Assembly: GCA_024343425.1 (NCBI GenBank)
Contig: BRLC01000002.1
Coordinates: forward strand, 248,001 to 312,000
Length of the DNA: 64,000 bases
Source of the DNA: Rhizobiaceae bacterium MnEN-MB40S
Lineage (GTDB): Bacteria > Pseudomonadota > Alphaproteobacteria > Rhizobiales > Rhizobiaceae
Direction: 5' to 3'
Positions 35,638-46,297 of this stretch are shown here, one piece after another. Within the stretch, counting starts at the first letter, position 1. Each line of letters starts with the position of its first letter. The notes beneath the pieces are model-generated. The model worked only from the letters and a program-made list of their open reading frames with translations. It had not been told where the DNA came from and made no database searches. The position numbers and the translations under genes were made by a program.

Positions 35638-35852
35638 ACTAGATTTTCCCTCTTATTCTTTTTCTGGTCGCGGCAATCTAGTTCTGACGCCATATCCGGA
35701 CAGTATTGGGGTCTTGATACGCATGATCTGTTACTGAAGCTTTTCACAGGGCGCCATAAATAGACTCTTTCCAAGTTGATACAACCGGTTTGTCGTGTTT
35801 TTCCGGCATTTCCGCCACCTGTCGCGGGTAAATTACACTGAGACCAAACGCT

Positions 35853-36410
35853 CTACTGTTTCGTTCCGCTCCAGCCCTTCAATCCTGCAAAGGGAGAAAC
35901 TTTCTCACTCTCATCGGGGGCGTCATCAGAAGGTGGCGTGAAAGCCGCGCCCTCTTTACGCGGATAAGGATTGATTGCCAACACTATAAACTCCTCGCAT
36001 ATGGCGGCGATGTCGACGCTTTCGCCAGTGAAAGTCTCGGGCATGTCCGGCCCTTCCGCATCGACCACCATCTCTCCCGTCTCGTCCATGTCCACACGGG
36101 CGAGCCTTGAGCCTTCCGGAACGAATAGCGCCTCCACGTCTTCGTCTACGGTCTCATGCACCGGCTCCAGCGTCACGACGCAATTCTGAATCAGCGACGC
36201 CTTCACCCGGCCCTTCACGCGCACGCCGTCGCGCTTCCAGCGGGACAGGTCGAAATCGCCCTCAACCGATTCCACCGCCGGAATGTTCCAGCGTCGCGCC
36301 AGCGCCTCACGCTGACGTTCATCGGCCTCGATGTGAACCGTCACCGGATTTTTGGAGATATGGCCGACATTGACCGGCCAGGAGAATATTTCGGACTTCT
36401 TGTCAGACAT
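35853..36410 (-). CDS. DUF177/YceD-family protein (23S rRNA accumulation)
   Basis: A 185-residue DUF177 protein, required for 23S rRNA accumulation in some bacteria and plants. Recognisable are FDLSRWKRDGVRVKGRVKAS and the conserved CVVTLEPV and the acidic FTGESVDIAAICEEFIVLAINPYPRK (C..C replaced by IC and P-Y-P). ATG 36410 with AGGAAG is chosen over an extension to 36533 in the preceding gene. It usually sits next to rpmF/plsX; here rpmF is absent. Confidence 0.9.
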   Translation of the reverse strand: MSDKKSEIFSWPVNVGHISKNPVTVHIEADERQREALARRWNIPAVESVEGDFDLSRWKRDGVRVKGRVKASLIQNCVVTLEPVHETVDEDVEALFVPEGSRLARVDMDETGEMVVDAEGPDMPETFTGESVDIAAICEEFIVLAINPYPRKEGAAFTPPSDDAPDESEKVSPFAGLKGWSGTKQ

Positions 36411-36426
36411 TTGCGACCACTTCCTG

Positions 36427-36984
36427 TTAAACCGATTCAGCCGGGCGCTGCAGGATATCCCCGGACAGGATGCCCGCCTCCCCGCGACCGGAGAACTCTT
36501 CCTCGAGACGCAGCACCGCTTCCGCGAGCGCACTCATATCCGCGCCCGACTCCGCCGCGGCCTCGCCCGCGAGGCCGGGATGAATATTGCGCCTTAACGC
36601 CTCAGCCAGCGCGGCGGCGTCTCCTGCATCGAGAGCCGCGCGATAGGCTTCCGCGCGCCCGTAGAACATGCGGGCGAGCTTTTTCATGCGTTTCGGCACG
36701 CTGTTGTCGCCAACGCCAAGCTCCCTGATCGAATGGTCGATCTCGGCGAAGAAGCTGTCGACAACATCCTGCGCCAGTTCCTGGACGGGCGTCGAAGCCT
36801 GACCCGTTCGGCGCAGAAAGAGAATCATCATGATGCTGATCATCTCATAGCGCCCCATCACGGTATCCGGGACATTCATGTGGATGTAGTAGGACGGGTC
36901 GCGCGCCACTCCGGTCAGTTGACCGTAAATTGAACGAACGATTTCCTGATTTTTGCGGTTTCTGCTAAAATAGCCGAATATCAT
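36427..36984 (-). CDS. Ubiquinol-cytochrome c chaperone (CBP3-type)
   Basis: A 185-residue bacterial homologue of CBP3/UQCC, which helps cytochrome b assemble into the bc1 complex. Characteristic are VRSIYGQLTGVARDPSYYIHMNVPDTVMGRYEMISI and the later MKKLARMFYGRAEAYRAAL. ATG 36984 starts the family N-terminus MIFGYFSRNRK. It overlaps nothing; 17 bases separate it from DUF177. Confidence 0.93.
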   Translation of the reverse strand: MIFGYFSRNRKNQEIVRSIYGQLTGVARDPSYYIHMNVPDTVMGRYEMISIMMILFLRRTGQASTPVQELAQDVVDSFFAEIDHSIRELGVGDNSVPKRMKKLARMFYGRAEAYRAALDAGDAAALAEALRRNIHPGLAGEAAAESGADMSALAEAVLRLEEEFSGRGEAGILSGDILQRPAESV

Positions 36985-37120
36985 GTGTTTGCCTTTGCGC
37001 GCCATAATTTCGGCGCTGGATTGCTGCAAAGCATGAGGCGCGTTCATATTGGCCTGTTGCATCGCTTGCGATCGTGGTTTACCGAAGCATTCGGGAAAAG
37101 CAACTCAGCCAGACTGTCAG

Positions 37121-37630
37121 ATGGAGATGCTGTTGACACGGCGTGTTTTCAACCGAACGAAAGAATATTTTTACTGCACGACCGTCGCTGTCGGACTTTC
37201 GGCCGTGGCCCTTTCGGGCTGCTCGATGACCGAAGAACTGACGCATGGTTACGTTCTGGAGCAACAGACGCTGGAACTCGTCCCTCCCGGCTCCAGCAAG
37301 GAGCAGGTTCTTCTGTCGCTGGGCACCCCGACCGTTGAGGGCGACTACGGCGGCGAAGCCTACTACTATATCTCCCAGAAGAAGGTCAAACGGGCCGAAT
37401 TCCTGAAGCCGCGGCTGGTGGACCAGTCCATTCTCGCTGTTTATTTCAACGAGGAGGACGGGACAGTGACCCGGCTTGCCAACTATACGCTTGAAGACGG
37501 CAAAGTTTTCGACACGATCAGCCGCACGACGCCGACGGGCGGCAGGGAAGAAACCTTCCTGACGCGCGTCCTGTCTTCTGTCAGCGGCGGCGGCAAGGAG
37601 GCCGCGACAAGAGGGCTGTTCGGCGGATAA
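37121..37630 (+). CDS. Outer-membrane lipoprotein BamE/OmlA family
   Basis: A 169-residue SmpA/OmlA-family lipoprotein, a small component or relative of the BAM outer-membrane-protein assembly machine. Signal and lipobox are seen in VALSGCS (Cys about 35); the BamE fold begins HGYVLEQQTLELVPPGSSKEQVLLSLGTPT, with the family motif GTP and YYYISQKK strand. ATG 37121 or 37127 are equally possible starts. Divergent from the chaperone gene. Confidence 0.9.
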   Translation: MEMLLTRRVFNRTKEYFYCTTVAVGLSAVALSGCSMTEELTHGYVLEQQTLELVPPGSSKEQVLLSLGTPTVEGDYGGEAYYYISQKKVKRAEFLKPRLVDQSILAVYFNEEDGTVTRLANYTLEDGKVFDTISRTTPTGGREETFLTRVLSSVSGGGKEAATRGLFGG

Positions 37631-37688
37631 GACCAACAGCATTTCGCAACAGTCGGCTCAACAATCGCCAGACCGTCAGACCAAACAA

Positions 37689-37719
37689 AACCCGCGGCTC
37701 TTTCGAACCGCGGGTTTTT
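37689..37719. terminator. Bidirectional intrinsic terminator
   Basis: AACCCGCGG (37689-37697) pairs with CCGCGGGTT (37708-37716), preceded by A-run and followed by T-run (TTTTT at 37714-37718). It lies between convergent omlA and hppA and can terminate both. Confidence 0.88.
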
Positions 37720-37745
37720 CATTGATGCGAAATGGTTGCGTTTGA

Positions 37746-39884
37746 TCACATGCCCGAATGAGCGAGGATCGCAAGCAGCAGCAGCGCCATGATGTTGGTG
37801 ATCTTGATCGCCGGATTGACGGCCGGACCAGCGGTGTCCTTGTAGGGATCGCCAACCGTATCGCCCGTCACCGACGCCTTGTGGGCTTCGCCGCCCTTTT
37901 CGTGACGAACGCCGTCAGCGTCGACGAAGCCGTCCTCGAAGGACTTCTTGGCGTTGTCCCACGCGCCGCCGCCGGACGTCATCGAAATAGCGACGAACAG
38001 GCCGTTGACGATCACACCGAGAAGCGATGCGCCGAGCGCCGCAAAGGCAGACGCTTTCGAGCCTGAAATCAGCAATACGCCGAAATAGACCACGAGCGGC
38101 GCCAGCACCGGCAGCAGCGAAGGAATGATCATTTCCTTGATCGCAGACTTGGTCAGCATGTCGACCGCCCGCGCATAGTCGGGACGCTCGGTGCCTTCCA
38201 GGATTCCAGGCTTCTCACGGAACTGACGACGCACTTCCTGCACCACCGTGCCGCCTGCGCGACCCACCGCCGTCATGGCGATGCCGCCGAACAGATACGG
38301 GATCAGACCGCCGAAGATCAGACCGGCCACGACATAAGGGTTGGACAGGCTGAAAGAGATGGTTCCGACATCCGCGAAATACGGAAACGACTCCGAATTG
38401 TTCACGAAGAACTCGAGGTCGTTCGAATAGGCTGCGAACAGCACCAGGGCTCCCAGTCCGGCTGAACCGATAGCATAACCCTTGGTTACGGCTTTCGTCG
38501 TGTTGCCGACCGCGTCGAGCGCGTCCGTCGATTTGCGGACTTCAGACGGCAACCCGGCCATTTCCGCGATACCGCCGGCATTGTCGGTCACCGGACCGAA
38601 GGCGTCGAGCGCAACGATCATGCCGGCGATGCCGAGCATTGCGGTGACCGCGATGCCGGTGCCGAAAAGGCCGCCGAGCTGATAGGTGGCGATGATGCCG
38701 GCGATGATCACGATTGCCGGCAGCGCCGTCGCCTCAAGCGAGACAGCAAGCCCCTGGATGACGTTGGTGCCATGACCGGTGACGGAAGCCTGGGAAATCG
38801 AATTCACCGGACGCTTGTTCGTTCCGGTGTAATATTCGGTGATCCAGACGATCAGACCGGTCACGATGAGGCCCACGATGCCGCAGACGAAAAGATCGAA
38901 CCCGGTGAACGCTGCATCGCCAACCTGGCCCCATCCGATGGTAAGCTGGGTTGCGATGGCAAGCCCGACAATCGAAAGAATGCCCGTTACAAACAGCCCC
39001 TTGTAGAGGGCGCCCATGATCGAGCCGTTCGATCCCAGACGGACGAAGAACACGCCGACGATCGACGTGATGATGCAGGTCCCGCAGATGGCGAGCGGAT
39101 AGATCATGATATCCGCGAGCACCGCCGAGCCGGTAAAGAAGATTGCGCCGAGCACCATGGTCGCCACCACCGAAACCGCATAGGTTTCGAAGAGGTCGGC
39201 GGCCATGCCGGCGCAGTCTCCGACATTGTCGCCGACATTGTCGGCGATCGTGGCCGGGTTGCGTGGATCGTCCTCCGGAATTCCAGCTTCGACCTTGCCG
39301 ACGAGATCGCCGCCGACGTCAGCGCCCTTGGTGAAGATGCCGCCGCCGAGACGCGCGAAGATTGAAATCAGGGACGCGCCGAAACCAAGCGCCACCAGCG
39401 CATCGATCACCGTGCGGTCGCCAATGGCGAATCCGGCGATGTAGGTCATATAATAATAGTAGATCGCAACGCCCAGCAGAGCGAGGCCAGCCACGAGCAT
39501 GCCCGTGATGGCGCCCGACTTGAAGGCGATATCAAGACCTTCGGCAAGGCTGTTGGACGCCGCCTGCGCCGTGCGCACGTTGGCGCGGACCGAGACATGC
39601 ATGCCGATGAAGCCCGCGGCTCCGGACAGAACAGCGCCGATCAGAAAGCCGATCGCCGCATATCCCGACAGCAGGATCCACGCAATGATGAAGACGACGA
39701 CCCCCACGATCGCTATCGTTGTATACTGACGGGCGAGATAGGCTTGCGCGCCTTCCCTGATTGCGCCGGCAATTTCCTGCATGCGCGCGTTGCCCTGATC
39801 CGCAGCCAAAACCGATCGCGTCGCCCAAATGGCGAATACGATCGAAAGCAGGCCACAGGCGATAACGGCCAATAATAGTGTCAA
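37746..39884 (-). CDS. hppA: Membrane-bound proton-translocating pyrophosphatase
   Basis: A 712-residue H+-PPase with about 16 membrane helices, hydrolysing PPi to pump protons. The PPi site is in [35 protein letters not shown]. The K+-dependence site near residue 455 reads GNTTKA, where Lys marks the K+-independent H+-pumping subclass. TTG 39884 has GGAGG eight bases upstream and is preferred to TTG 39890, which would leave only two. The terminator at 37689 follows its end. Core in Hyphomicrobiales. Confidence 0.95.
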   Translation of the reverse strand: MTLLLAVIACGLLSIVFAIWATRSVLAADQGNARMQEIAGAIREGAQAYLARQYTTIAIVGVVVFIIAWILLSGYAAIGFLIGAVLSGAAGFIGMHVSVRANVRTAQAASNSLAEGLDIAFKSGAITGMLVAGLALLGVAIYYYYMTYIAGFAIGDRTVIDALVALGFGASLISIFARLGGGIFTKGADVGGDLVGKVEAGIPEDDPRNPATIADNVGDNVGDCAGMAADLFETYAVSVVATMVLGAIFFTGSAVLADIMIYPLAICGTCIITSIVGVFFVRLGSNGSIMGALYKGLFVTGILSIVGLAIATQLTIGWGQVGDAAFTGFDLFVCGIVGLIVTGLIVWITEYYTGTNKRPVNSISQASVTGHGTNVIQGLAVSLEATALPAIVIIAGIIATYQLGGLFGTGIAVTAMLGIAGMIVALDAFGPVTDNAGGIAEMAGLPSEVRKSTDALDAVGNTTKAVTKGYAIGSAGLGALVLFAAYSNDLEFFVNNSESFPYFADVGTISFSLSNPYVVAGLIFGGLIPYLFGGIAMTAVGRAGGTVVQEVRRQFREKPGILEGTERPDYARAVDMLTKSAIKEMIIPSLLPVLAPLVVYFGVLLISGSKASAFAALGASLLGVIVNGLFVAISMTSGGGAWDNAKKSFEDGFVDADGVRHEKGGEAHKASVTGDTVGDPYKDTAGPAVNPAIKITNIMALLLLAILAHSGM

Positions 39885-40054
39885 TGCCAATTCCTCCAGT
39901 TTGCCGGCTCACACTCCCTCCGGCAGTTGAAACAGACGGCCGTATGACAATTGGTCGCGGGCCGCTCTATCGGGCGGATGTTTGGCGACAGCGCGGGCGG
40001 TCGTCAAGCTTTCAGTGGCGAATCTCTCGTGCTTTCCGACGAAAGGCACATATA

Positions 40055-41293
40055 TCAGCCCGCAATCTCGCGGTTTTTTCGATCGCTTCTAACCTGCAAG
40101 GCCAGCAGCAGCAGGCAGAGAAGCGCCGCTGGCCACAGAACCTGGCTGATCGCATCCCAGCCGAAGGAGTTCAGGACGCGGCCCGACATCAGCGAAGCGA
40201 ATGCGACAGTTCCGAAAAGAATGACGTCATGGACGCCTTGCACCTTGTTCTTTTCCGCAGGCCGGTATGTGGTGCTGACCATGGTCGTCGCGCCGATGAA
40301 GCCGAAGTTCCAGCCGACGCCCAGCAGGACGAGCGCGCCCCAGAAATTCCAGAGTTCGATGCCCATGCCCGCGATGACGGCGCAGGCGATCAGAATCACA
40401 AGGCCGCTGGCGATGATCGGCGCATATCCGAAACGGGCGATAAGCTTGCCGGTAAAGAAGCTTGGCGCGAACATGGCGAGCACATGCCACTGGATGCCAA
40501 GCGCCGCCATGTCGGTTGAAAACCCGCATCCGACCATGGCGAGCGGCGCGCCGGTCATCATGAAGGACATCATCGCATAGGAGCAGACGCCGCAGGCGAG
40601 CGCCGTGAGGAACTTTTGCTGGAGCAGGATCTGCATAAGCGGCCGCTCAGGGGTCTCCGAGCGGTGTTCGAGCAGGACCGTGTTCTCCTTGATCCGAAGC
40701 ATTGAGAGGATAACGACGCCAATCGCTGCAAGTCCCAAAATGGAAGCATAGGCGCCTGCAAACATAACCGGAGCGAAGAAATCGCGAGTGAAAATCACCA
40801 GCTGCGGTCCAATGACGGCGGAGATGACGCCCCCCATGAGAACCCAGGAGATCGCCTGCCCCTTGAATCTGTCCGGCGCATTGTCGGTCGCGGCAAATCG
40901 GTACTGCTGGATGAAGGAGTTGCCCATCCCGATAATCAGGAGACCGAAGGCGAACAACCAGAAACTGGACTGAAACAGCGCAATGGTCGCGACAGCGCCG
41001 CCAAGGCCGTTGAGGCATGCCCCGCCCATGAAACCCAGCCGACGCCCGATCAGCCGCATCAGCCAGGCCGCCGGCAGGGCGCCGACCGCCACACCGAGTG
41101 TAAAGCCGGTGACCGGAGCGGTCGCCAGCGACTTGTCTTCGCCCAGCATGTAGTCGCCAGCCAGACCTCCCAGCGATACGGCGATAGGCGCGCCGGCGCC
41201 GAGAAAGGCGTTAGAGGCAGCGAGAATCAGTGCATTGCGCTTTGCCAGAGCGAGATCGACGCCCGACCCCGGCACGGTTTGATTGACATTCAT
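40055..41293 (-). CDS. MFS transporter
   Basis: A 412-residue, 12-helix major facilitator protein. The loop 2-3 motif is relaxed (LPAAWLMRLIGRRLGFMGG), and the C-half has VLLGVGWNFGFIGATTMVS typical of uncharacterised drug/metabolite carriers. The N-terminus is hydrophilic (MNVNQTVPGSGVDLALAKRN). It is upstream of neither partner in an obvious operon; 141 bases separate it from the DMGDH-like gene, so it may be co-transcribed and carry a methylated amine or product (inference). Substrate unknown. Confidence 0.85.
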   Translation of the reverse strand: MNVNQTVPGSGVDLALAKRNALILAASNAFLGAGAPIAVSLGGLAGDYMLGEDKSLATAPVTGFTLGVAVGALPAAWLMRLIGRRLGFMGGACLNGLGGAVATIALFQSSFWLFAFGLLIIGMGNSFIQQYRFAATDNAPDRFKGQAISWVLMGGVISAVIGPQLVIFTRDFFAPVMFAGAYASILGLAAIGVVILSMLRIKENTVLLEHRSETPERPLMQILLQQKFLTALACGVCSYAMMSFMMTGAPLAMVGCGFSTDMAALGIQWHVLAMFAPSFFTGKLIARFGYAPIIASGLVILIACAVIAGMGIELWNFWGALVLLGVGWNFGFIGATTMVSTTYRPAEKNKVQGVHDVILFGTVAFASLMSGRVLNSFGWDAISQVLWPAALLCLLLLALQVRSDRKNREIAG

Positions 41294-41434
41294 GAATATA
41301 TCCCGGCCGCCGTACGTCGGTTCAGCGCGCCTTGCTCATAATCAATGATCCGCCGCAAACGGCAAATTTACCGGGCGATGAATATATCAGCGATTGGTAA
41401 TAGGCAATCGCGCTGTTGTGCGGACGGGCTTCAC

Positions 41435-43984
41435 TCACCCGCGCATGCGTTCGCCCTGCGGGTCGAAAGGCGGTTTGGTGAGAATACGGGCCGGGCGTCG
41501 TTTGCCGAGAATCTCGATCTCGAAAACGCCTTTTTCCTCGATATCGGCCATGGCGGCCGGAACGTAGCCTTGAGCGAGCGACATGTCGACATAGTGACCA
41601 TATCCGCCCGAGGTGACCCATCCTACAACGCGCCATTCCCCATCCCTTTGGGGATGTATTTTCGGCATCTCCGCGCCAGACTCATCGAATCGGGGCGCGC
41701 CATAGCCGTGCGGCGGACTGACCAGACCATGATCGACGTCGCCAACCCTGGCCCACACGGGTTCGTCGCCCATCACATCCGTGTCGTCCGCCTCGATCAC
41801 AAAACTGACGCGTCGCGCCTTCGGGCCCTTTTCGTGTTCCTCCGCCGCCTTACCCACCCCAATAAAGTCGTTTTTGGACAGTTTCACAAAACGCTCCATA
41901 GCGCCTTCATATGGGCCATAGATCGGCCTGAGTTCGGCAAACCACGTCGGGAAGTTTTTCTCCAACCGCATGGACGACAACGCCCGCATGCCGAAATCGG
42001 CGATGCCGAATTCCGCGCCGGCGTCCTTGATCGCCAGGTAAACCGTCCGTTCATAGGCCGGCTCCATCCAGATCTCGTATCCGAGATCGCCGGTATAGCT
42101 GATCCGGTTGACCTTGCAGGGGCAGCCCGCGACATCCATTTCGCGATAATCCATGAACCGGAACGCTTCGTTCGAGACATCGATGTCAGCAAGTTTTTCA
42201 AGCAAGGCGCGCGACTGAGGTCCAGCGATGGACAGACCGACAAGCTCCTGCCCGAAGCGCCGCAGACGTACAGTTCCATCAGTGGGCAGATGGCGCTCGA
42301 ACCAGCGCATGTGATAAATTTGCGCGGCCGTGGATCCCCAGACCATGAAACGTTCGTCGCCGGCGCTGGCGATCGTGAAGTCCCCGATCAACTTGCCTTC
42401 ATGATTGAGCATCGGCGTCAGCACAATGCGGCCGGGCTTCGGCATCGTGTTGGTCATCAGCCTGGACAGCCACCCGCCCGCCCCCGGGCCCGATACTTCG
42501 TATTTGGCGAAATTGGCGATCTCCGTGACGCCGACGCGTTCCCTGACGGCGCGCACCTCAGCGCCGACATGAGCGAAATCATTGGACCGATGGAAGGACA
42601 GGTCGTCTTTTGCTTCCGCGGCGCTCGGCGCAAACCATAGAGGCGTTTCCAGACCCCAGCTGTCTCCCATGACTGCGTGGTTGTCCCGCACCATGATATC
42701 GTATAGCGGCGTCGTCTGCTGCGGTCTCGCCGCCGGCAGCTCCTCGTTGGGAAAACGGATCGAGAATCTTCGGGAATAGTTTTCCCGGACCTTGGCGTTG
42801 GTGTAGCGCAGCGACGTGAAATCCCCGAATCGGGCGACATCCATGCCGAAAATGTCGTGGCCCGGATCGCCGTCGGTCATCCAGTTCGCCAAAGCAAGAC
42901 CGACGCCGCCGCCCTGCGAGAAGCCGGCCATCACGGCGCAGGCGCACCAGAAATTCGTTAGTCCCTGGACCGGTCCGACAAGCGGATTGCCATCCGGCGC
43001 GAACGTGAATGGGCCGTTGACTATCTGCTTTATGCCGGCTCTTCCGAAGGCCGGGAAGTGCTCAAACCCGACTTCAAGAGACGGCGTGATACGATCGAGA
43101 TCCGGCTGCAGCAATTCGTGCCCGAAATCCCATGGGGTCTCTTTTGCAGACCATGGCACACAGGCCTTCTCGTAGGTGCCGAGCAGCAGACCCTCGCGCT
43201 CCTGCCTGGTGTAGATCTCACCCTTGAAGTCGATGACCCCGACGAGTTCACGGCCCGAAGCCTCATTGAACTCACGGACTTCCGGCATCGATTCTGTCAG
43301 CAGATACATATGCTCCATGGCGAGCAACGGCAGTTCGAGCCCGACCATGCGTCCGACCTCCCGCGCCCACAGGCCGCCAGCATTGACGACATGATCGGTT
43401 CTGACTGTTCCCTTTTCCGTCGTCACGATCCATGTTCCATCGGGGCTCTGGGCGATATCGGTCACGCGGTTGCGCAGCTCTATCTTCGCGCCAAGTTTGC
43501 GCGCCGCCATGGCGTAGGCGTGGGTCGTCCCGGAGGGATCGAGATGGCCTTCCACCGGATCCCATAACGCACCGACAAAACGGCTTTCATCCATCAGCGG
43601 GAACATCGCCTTGGCCTCGGAAGGCGTGATAATCTCGGTATCCATCCCGAGCGCCCTGCCCGTCGCCTGCGTATAGCGCAGGAAATTCAGTCGTTCCTCG
43701 CTGTCCGCCAACATCACGCCGCCAGTGAGATGCAGCCCGCAGGACTGGCCAGACAGTTCCTCCAGTTCGCTGTAGAGGGAGACGGTATAGGCCTGCAGGC
43801 GCGCGACGTTCGGGTCACCGTTGAGCGTATGAAAGCCGCCGGCCGCGTGCCACGATGAACCCGACGTCAGTTCCGACCGCTCGACCAGAAGCACGTTCTT
43901 CCAGCCGGCCTTCGCCAGATGGTAAAGCACCGAACACCCGACAACCCCGCCGCCTATCACCACTGCGCTTGCATGTTCCTGCAT
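41435..43984 (-). CDS. Dimethylglycine/sarcosine dehydrogenase-like flavoprotein
   Basis: An 849-residue fusion, the usual DMGDH length. Residues about 1-370 form a DAO-type FAD domain (GGGVVGCSVLYHLAKAG), about 370-440 the FAO_M linker, 450-720 an aminomethyltransferase (GCV_T) fold and 740-849 its C-terminal barrel. The site for covalent FAD in DMGDH, SSWHAAGG, is intact (His about 60). It oxidatively demethylates an N-methyl amino acid; the GcvT part receives the one-carbon unit on tetrahydrofolate. ATG 43984 is preferred to an extension to 44074. Divergent from the cyclase module. Confidence 0.93.
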   Translation of the reverse strand: MQEHASAVVIGGGVVGCSVLYHLAKAGWKNVLLVERSELTSGSSWHAAGGFHTLNGDPNVARLQAYTVSLYSELEELSGQSCGLHLTGGVMLADSEERLNFLRYTQATGRALGMDTEIITPSEAKAMFPLMDESRFVGALWDPVEGHLDPSGTTHAYAMAARKLGAKIELRNRVTDIAQSPDGTWIVTTEKGTVRTDHVVNAGGLWAREVGRMVGLELPLLAMEHMYLLTESMPEVREFNEASGRELVGVIDFKGEIYTRQEREGLLLGTYEKACVPWSAKETPWDFGHELLQPDLDRITPSLEVGFEHFPAFGRAGIKQIVNGPFTFAPDGNPLVGPVQGLTNFWCACAVMAGFSQGGGVGLALANWMTDGDPGHDIFGMDVARFGDFTSLRYTNAKVRENYSRRFSIRFPNEELPAARPQQTTPLYDIMVRDNHAVMGDSWGLETPLWFAPSAAEAKDDLSFHRSNDFAHVGAEVRAVRERVGVTEIANFAKYEVSGPGAGGWLSRLMTNTMPKPGRIVLTPMLNHEGKLIGDFTIASAGDERFMVWGSTAAQIYHMRWFERHLPTDGTVRLRRFGQELVGLSIAGPQSRALLEKLADIDVSNEAFRFMDYREMDVAGCPCKVNRISYTGDLGYEIWMEPAYERTVYLAIKDAGAEFGIADFGMRALSSMRLEKNFPTWFAELRPIYGPYEGAMERFVKLSKNDFIGVGKAAEEHEKGPKARRVSFVIEADDTDVMGDEPVWARVGDVDHGLVSPPHGYGAPRFDESGAEMPKIHPQRDGEWRVVGWVTSGGYGHYVDMSLAQGYVPAAMADIEEKGVFEIEILGKRRPARILTKPPFDPQGERMRG

Positions 43985-44101
43985 CAAATCCGCCCTTTGT
44001 TCCGCAATCAGGTGAAGCCAGTCTAATGGTTGTAGTGCCAATGGACTAGCGGCAGGATACACACTAACAATCAAAGTGGACCAGTCAGATTAGGTTATGC
44101 A

Positions 44102-46297
44102 ATGGGCAAGACACCTACAGCGTTGAACGAAAGCATTCCGCGCGATGCGACGCCAGGCAGGCGCCGGCGGTTTTCCGTGCCGTTGAAGGCGACCATCCTC
44201 CTCGTCTTCGTCCTGACCACAGTGCCGGTGCTTCTCGCCATCATCGAGATCGACCAGCGCACCGGCAGTAAAGTCGTACGCACTCACGCGGCCGAGATGG
44301 TGGAACGCTTCCGGAACGAGACAATTCGTGAGATCGTGACCGAGTTCAACGCCCTCAAGGTGCTGATTTCGACCGCAGCCGAACTCGGCCGTCAAGCGCC
44401 TGACGTCTTCGAGGACGACCGCGCGCTCCGGTATCTCTTCAGCCTGCTACAACACGGCGAAACGATGCTGAACGTCTATGTCGGGCTTGAGGACGGGTCC
44501 TTCCGACAAGCACGGCGGATCCATGATCCGAACATGGATATCCACGGCGCCCGCCCGCCCGCGGGCACGGAATATGCCTATCGCCTGCTGGAACCCGATC
44601 TCGGACCATCGACACTCGACCGCTACATCTTCCTCGACAATGAACAGAATTTTCTTGGCGAGGTCTCGGCGGAAAGCGGCTACGACCCGCGCCAGCGCGC
44701 CTGGTACAAAGTGGCGGTGGACGCCGGTGCGAAGACGATTACGGATCCGGAATTGTTCTGGGCCTTCGGACTGGTGGGTTTCACGGTGGCCGAACCCTAC
44801 GAGGTCGACGGCAAGCTCGCCGGTGTGGTCGCGGCGGATGTGACTCTCGACAGCTTTTCGTCCTATCTCGCCCAGAAGCCAGTGAGTCCGAACAGCCTCA
44901 GCTACCTGCTGGACGACCACGGGATGGTCCTGGCAGCCTCGGACGGCACCACGACCTATGGTAGCGACAACGATCAGGTGTCCCTGCCGCATGTCGCGGA
45001 CGTCGAGAACCGGCTCGTCTCTTTGGCCTATTCGCAGCGGCCCGAGACTGCTGGCGCGGAAGTCTACAGGTTCAGTCACGAGGGAAGTGACTACATTGTC
45101 GGACTGTCGTCACTGGAAGAGGATCTGGACAAGCCCTGGCGGCTGATGGTGCTGACGCCGCTGAGTGATTTTACAGCCGAGTTCACGCGCAACAGCCAGC
45201 GTATGCTGGTCATCGGCCTCGTGGCCATTGCCGTTCAACTGACGATCATCTACGTGATCGCCGGCCTGATCGCCTCGCCTCTGCAGCGGCTGACCCGCAA
45301 GGTGGCGCAGATCCAGTCGCTGGAAAGCAGCGCCGACCTTCCGATGAAGCGCTCACAAATCCGCGAGGTGGACGTGCTGTCCCAGGCCATCGACACGCTC
45401 GATACCGTGGTCCAGGCATTTGCCCGCTTCGTACCCGTAGGCCTGGTGCGCGAGCTGCTGAAATCGGACCGCCAACTGGAACTGGGCGGGCAGAGCCGGT
45501 TTCTGACGATTCTCTTCTGCGATGTCGAGGCGTTCTCTACCCTCGCCGAACGGATCGCTGCGCGCGACCTGCTGGCCCGGGTCTCTGTGCTTCTGGGAGA
45601 TATCACGAAAAGGGTTCACGACCAGAAGGGAACGATCGACAAGTTCATGGGCGACGGCGTGATGGCCTTTTGGGGCGCCCCGGTGGCGCTTGACGACCAT
45701 GCCTGGCGCGGCTGTGTTGCGGCGCTGGCGATCCAGCGCGATCTCGAACGGCTAAACGCTGAATGGCGCGGCAACGATGCGCCCGAGATGCGGCTCAGGG
45801 TCGGCATCCATTCCGACGTGGTGCTGGTCGGCAATATCGGCTCGAAGGATCGGATGAGCTACACTGTCCTGGGCGACGGTGTGAACATCGCGTCGCGACT
45901 GGAAGGCTGCAACAAGATGTACGGCACGCTCGTCTGCATCAGCCACGACACGTTTAGCGAGGCGGGCGACCGGATTTGCGTGCGTCCAATCGACGAAGTG
46001 CAGGTCAAGGGTCGGCGGGCCACGATCACCATTTACGAACTGCTCGGGGCCTATGGCGCAGGCGAGATCTTCGAGCCCGACACAGAGACGCAGGAAATCG
46101 CACGGATCACCCGCACCGCCTTCGATGCGCACGTCGGCGGCGACCGGCCCGCTGCGCTAGCCGCCTATCGCGAGGTGCTGGCGATCCGCCCGGACGATCC
46201 TGTGGCAAAGCTGCACGTCAGCCGGCTGGAAGCGGACGAAGCTCTTCCGCGCGCGCAGGTCAAAATGATGGAGGGCCATGATGGCAAGTTCTCCTGA
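44102..46297 (+). CDS. Membrane adenylate cyclase (class III) with Cache sensor domain
   Basis: A 731-residue sensor cyclase. Layout: helix at about 25-45, a periplasmic dCache-like sensor (about 55-350), helix at about 365-390 with a HAMP-like segment, then a class III cyclase domain (about 455-640) and a short helical C-terminus. Cyclase residues are complete: metal aspartates in FCDVEAFST and FMGDGVMAFWGAP, adenine-site Lys in IDKFMGD and Thr in YTVLGD, transition-state Asn/Arg in GVNIASRLEG. The Cache has RQRAWYK and an Asp in VAADVTLD, part of the amino-acid Cache motif, but not its second Tyr. Makes cAMP on a periplasmic cue (inference). Confidence 0.93.
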   Translation: MGKTPTALNESIPRDATPGRRRRFSVPLKATILLVFVLTTVPVLLAIIEIDQRTGSKVVRTHAAEMVERFRNETIREIVTEFNALKVLISTAAELGRQAPDVFEDDRALRYLFSLLQHGETMLNVYVGLEDGSFRQARRIHDPNMDIHGARPPAGTEYAYRLLEPDLGPSTLDRYIFLDNEQNFLGEVSAESGYDPRQRAWYKVAVDAGAKTITDPELFWAFGLVGFTVAEPYEVDGKLAGVVAADVTLDSFSSYLAQKPVSPNSLSYLLDDHGMVLAASDGTTTYGSDNDQVSLPHVADVENRLVSLAYSQRPETAGAEVYRFSHEGSDYIVGLSSLEEDLDKPWRLMVLTPLSDFTAEFTRNSQRMLVIGLVAIAVQLTIIYVIAGLIASPLQRLTRKVAQIQSLESSADLPMKRSQIREVDVLSQAIDTLDTVVQAFARFVPVGLVRELLKSDRQLELGGQSRFLTILFCDVEAFSTLAERIAARDLLARVSVLLGDITKRVHDQKGTIDKFMGDGVMAFWGAPVALDDHAWRGCVAALAIQRDLERLNAEWRGNDAPEMRLRVGIHSDVVLVGNIGSKDRMSYTVLGDGVNIASRLEGCNKMYGTLVCISHDTFSEAGDRICVRPIDEVQVKGRRATITIYELLGAYGAGEIFEPDTETQEIARITRTAFDAHVGGDRPAALAAYREVLAIRPDDPVAKLHVSRLEADEALPRAQVKMMEGHDGKFS

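Noticed and set aside
41345-42640. 431-codon plus-strand open frame
   Set aside because: Antisense to the dimethylglycine dehydrogenase-like gene.
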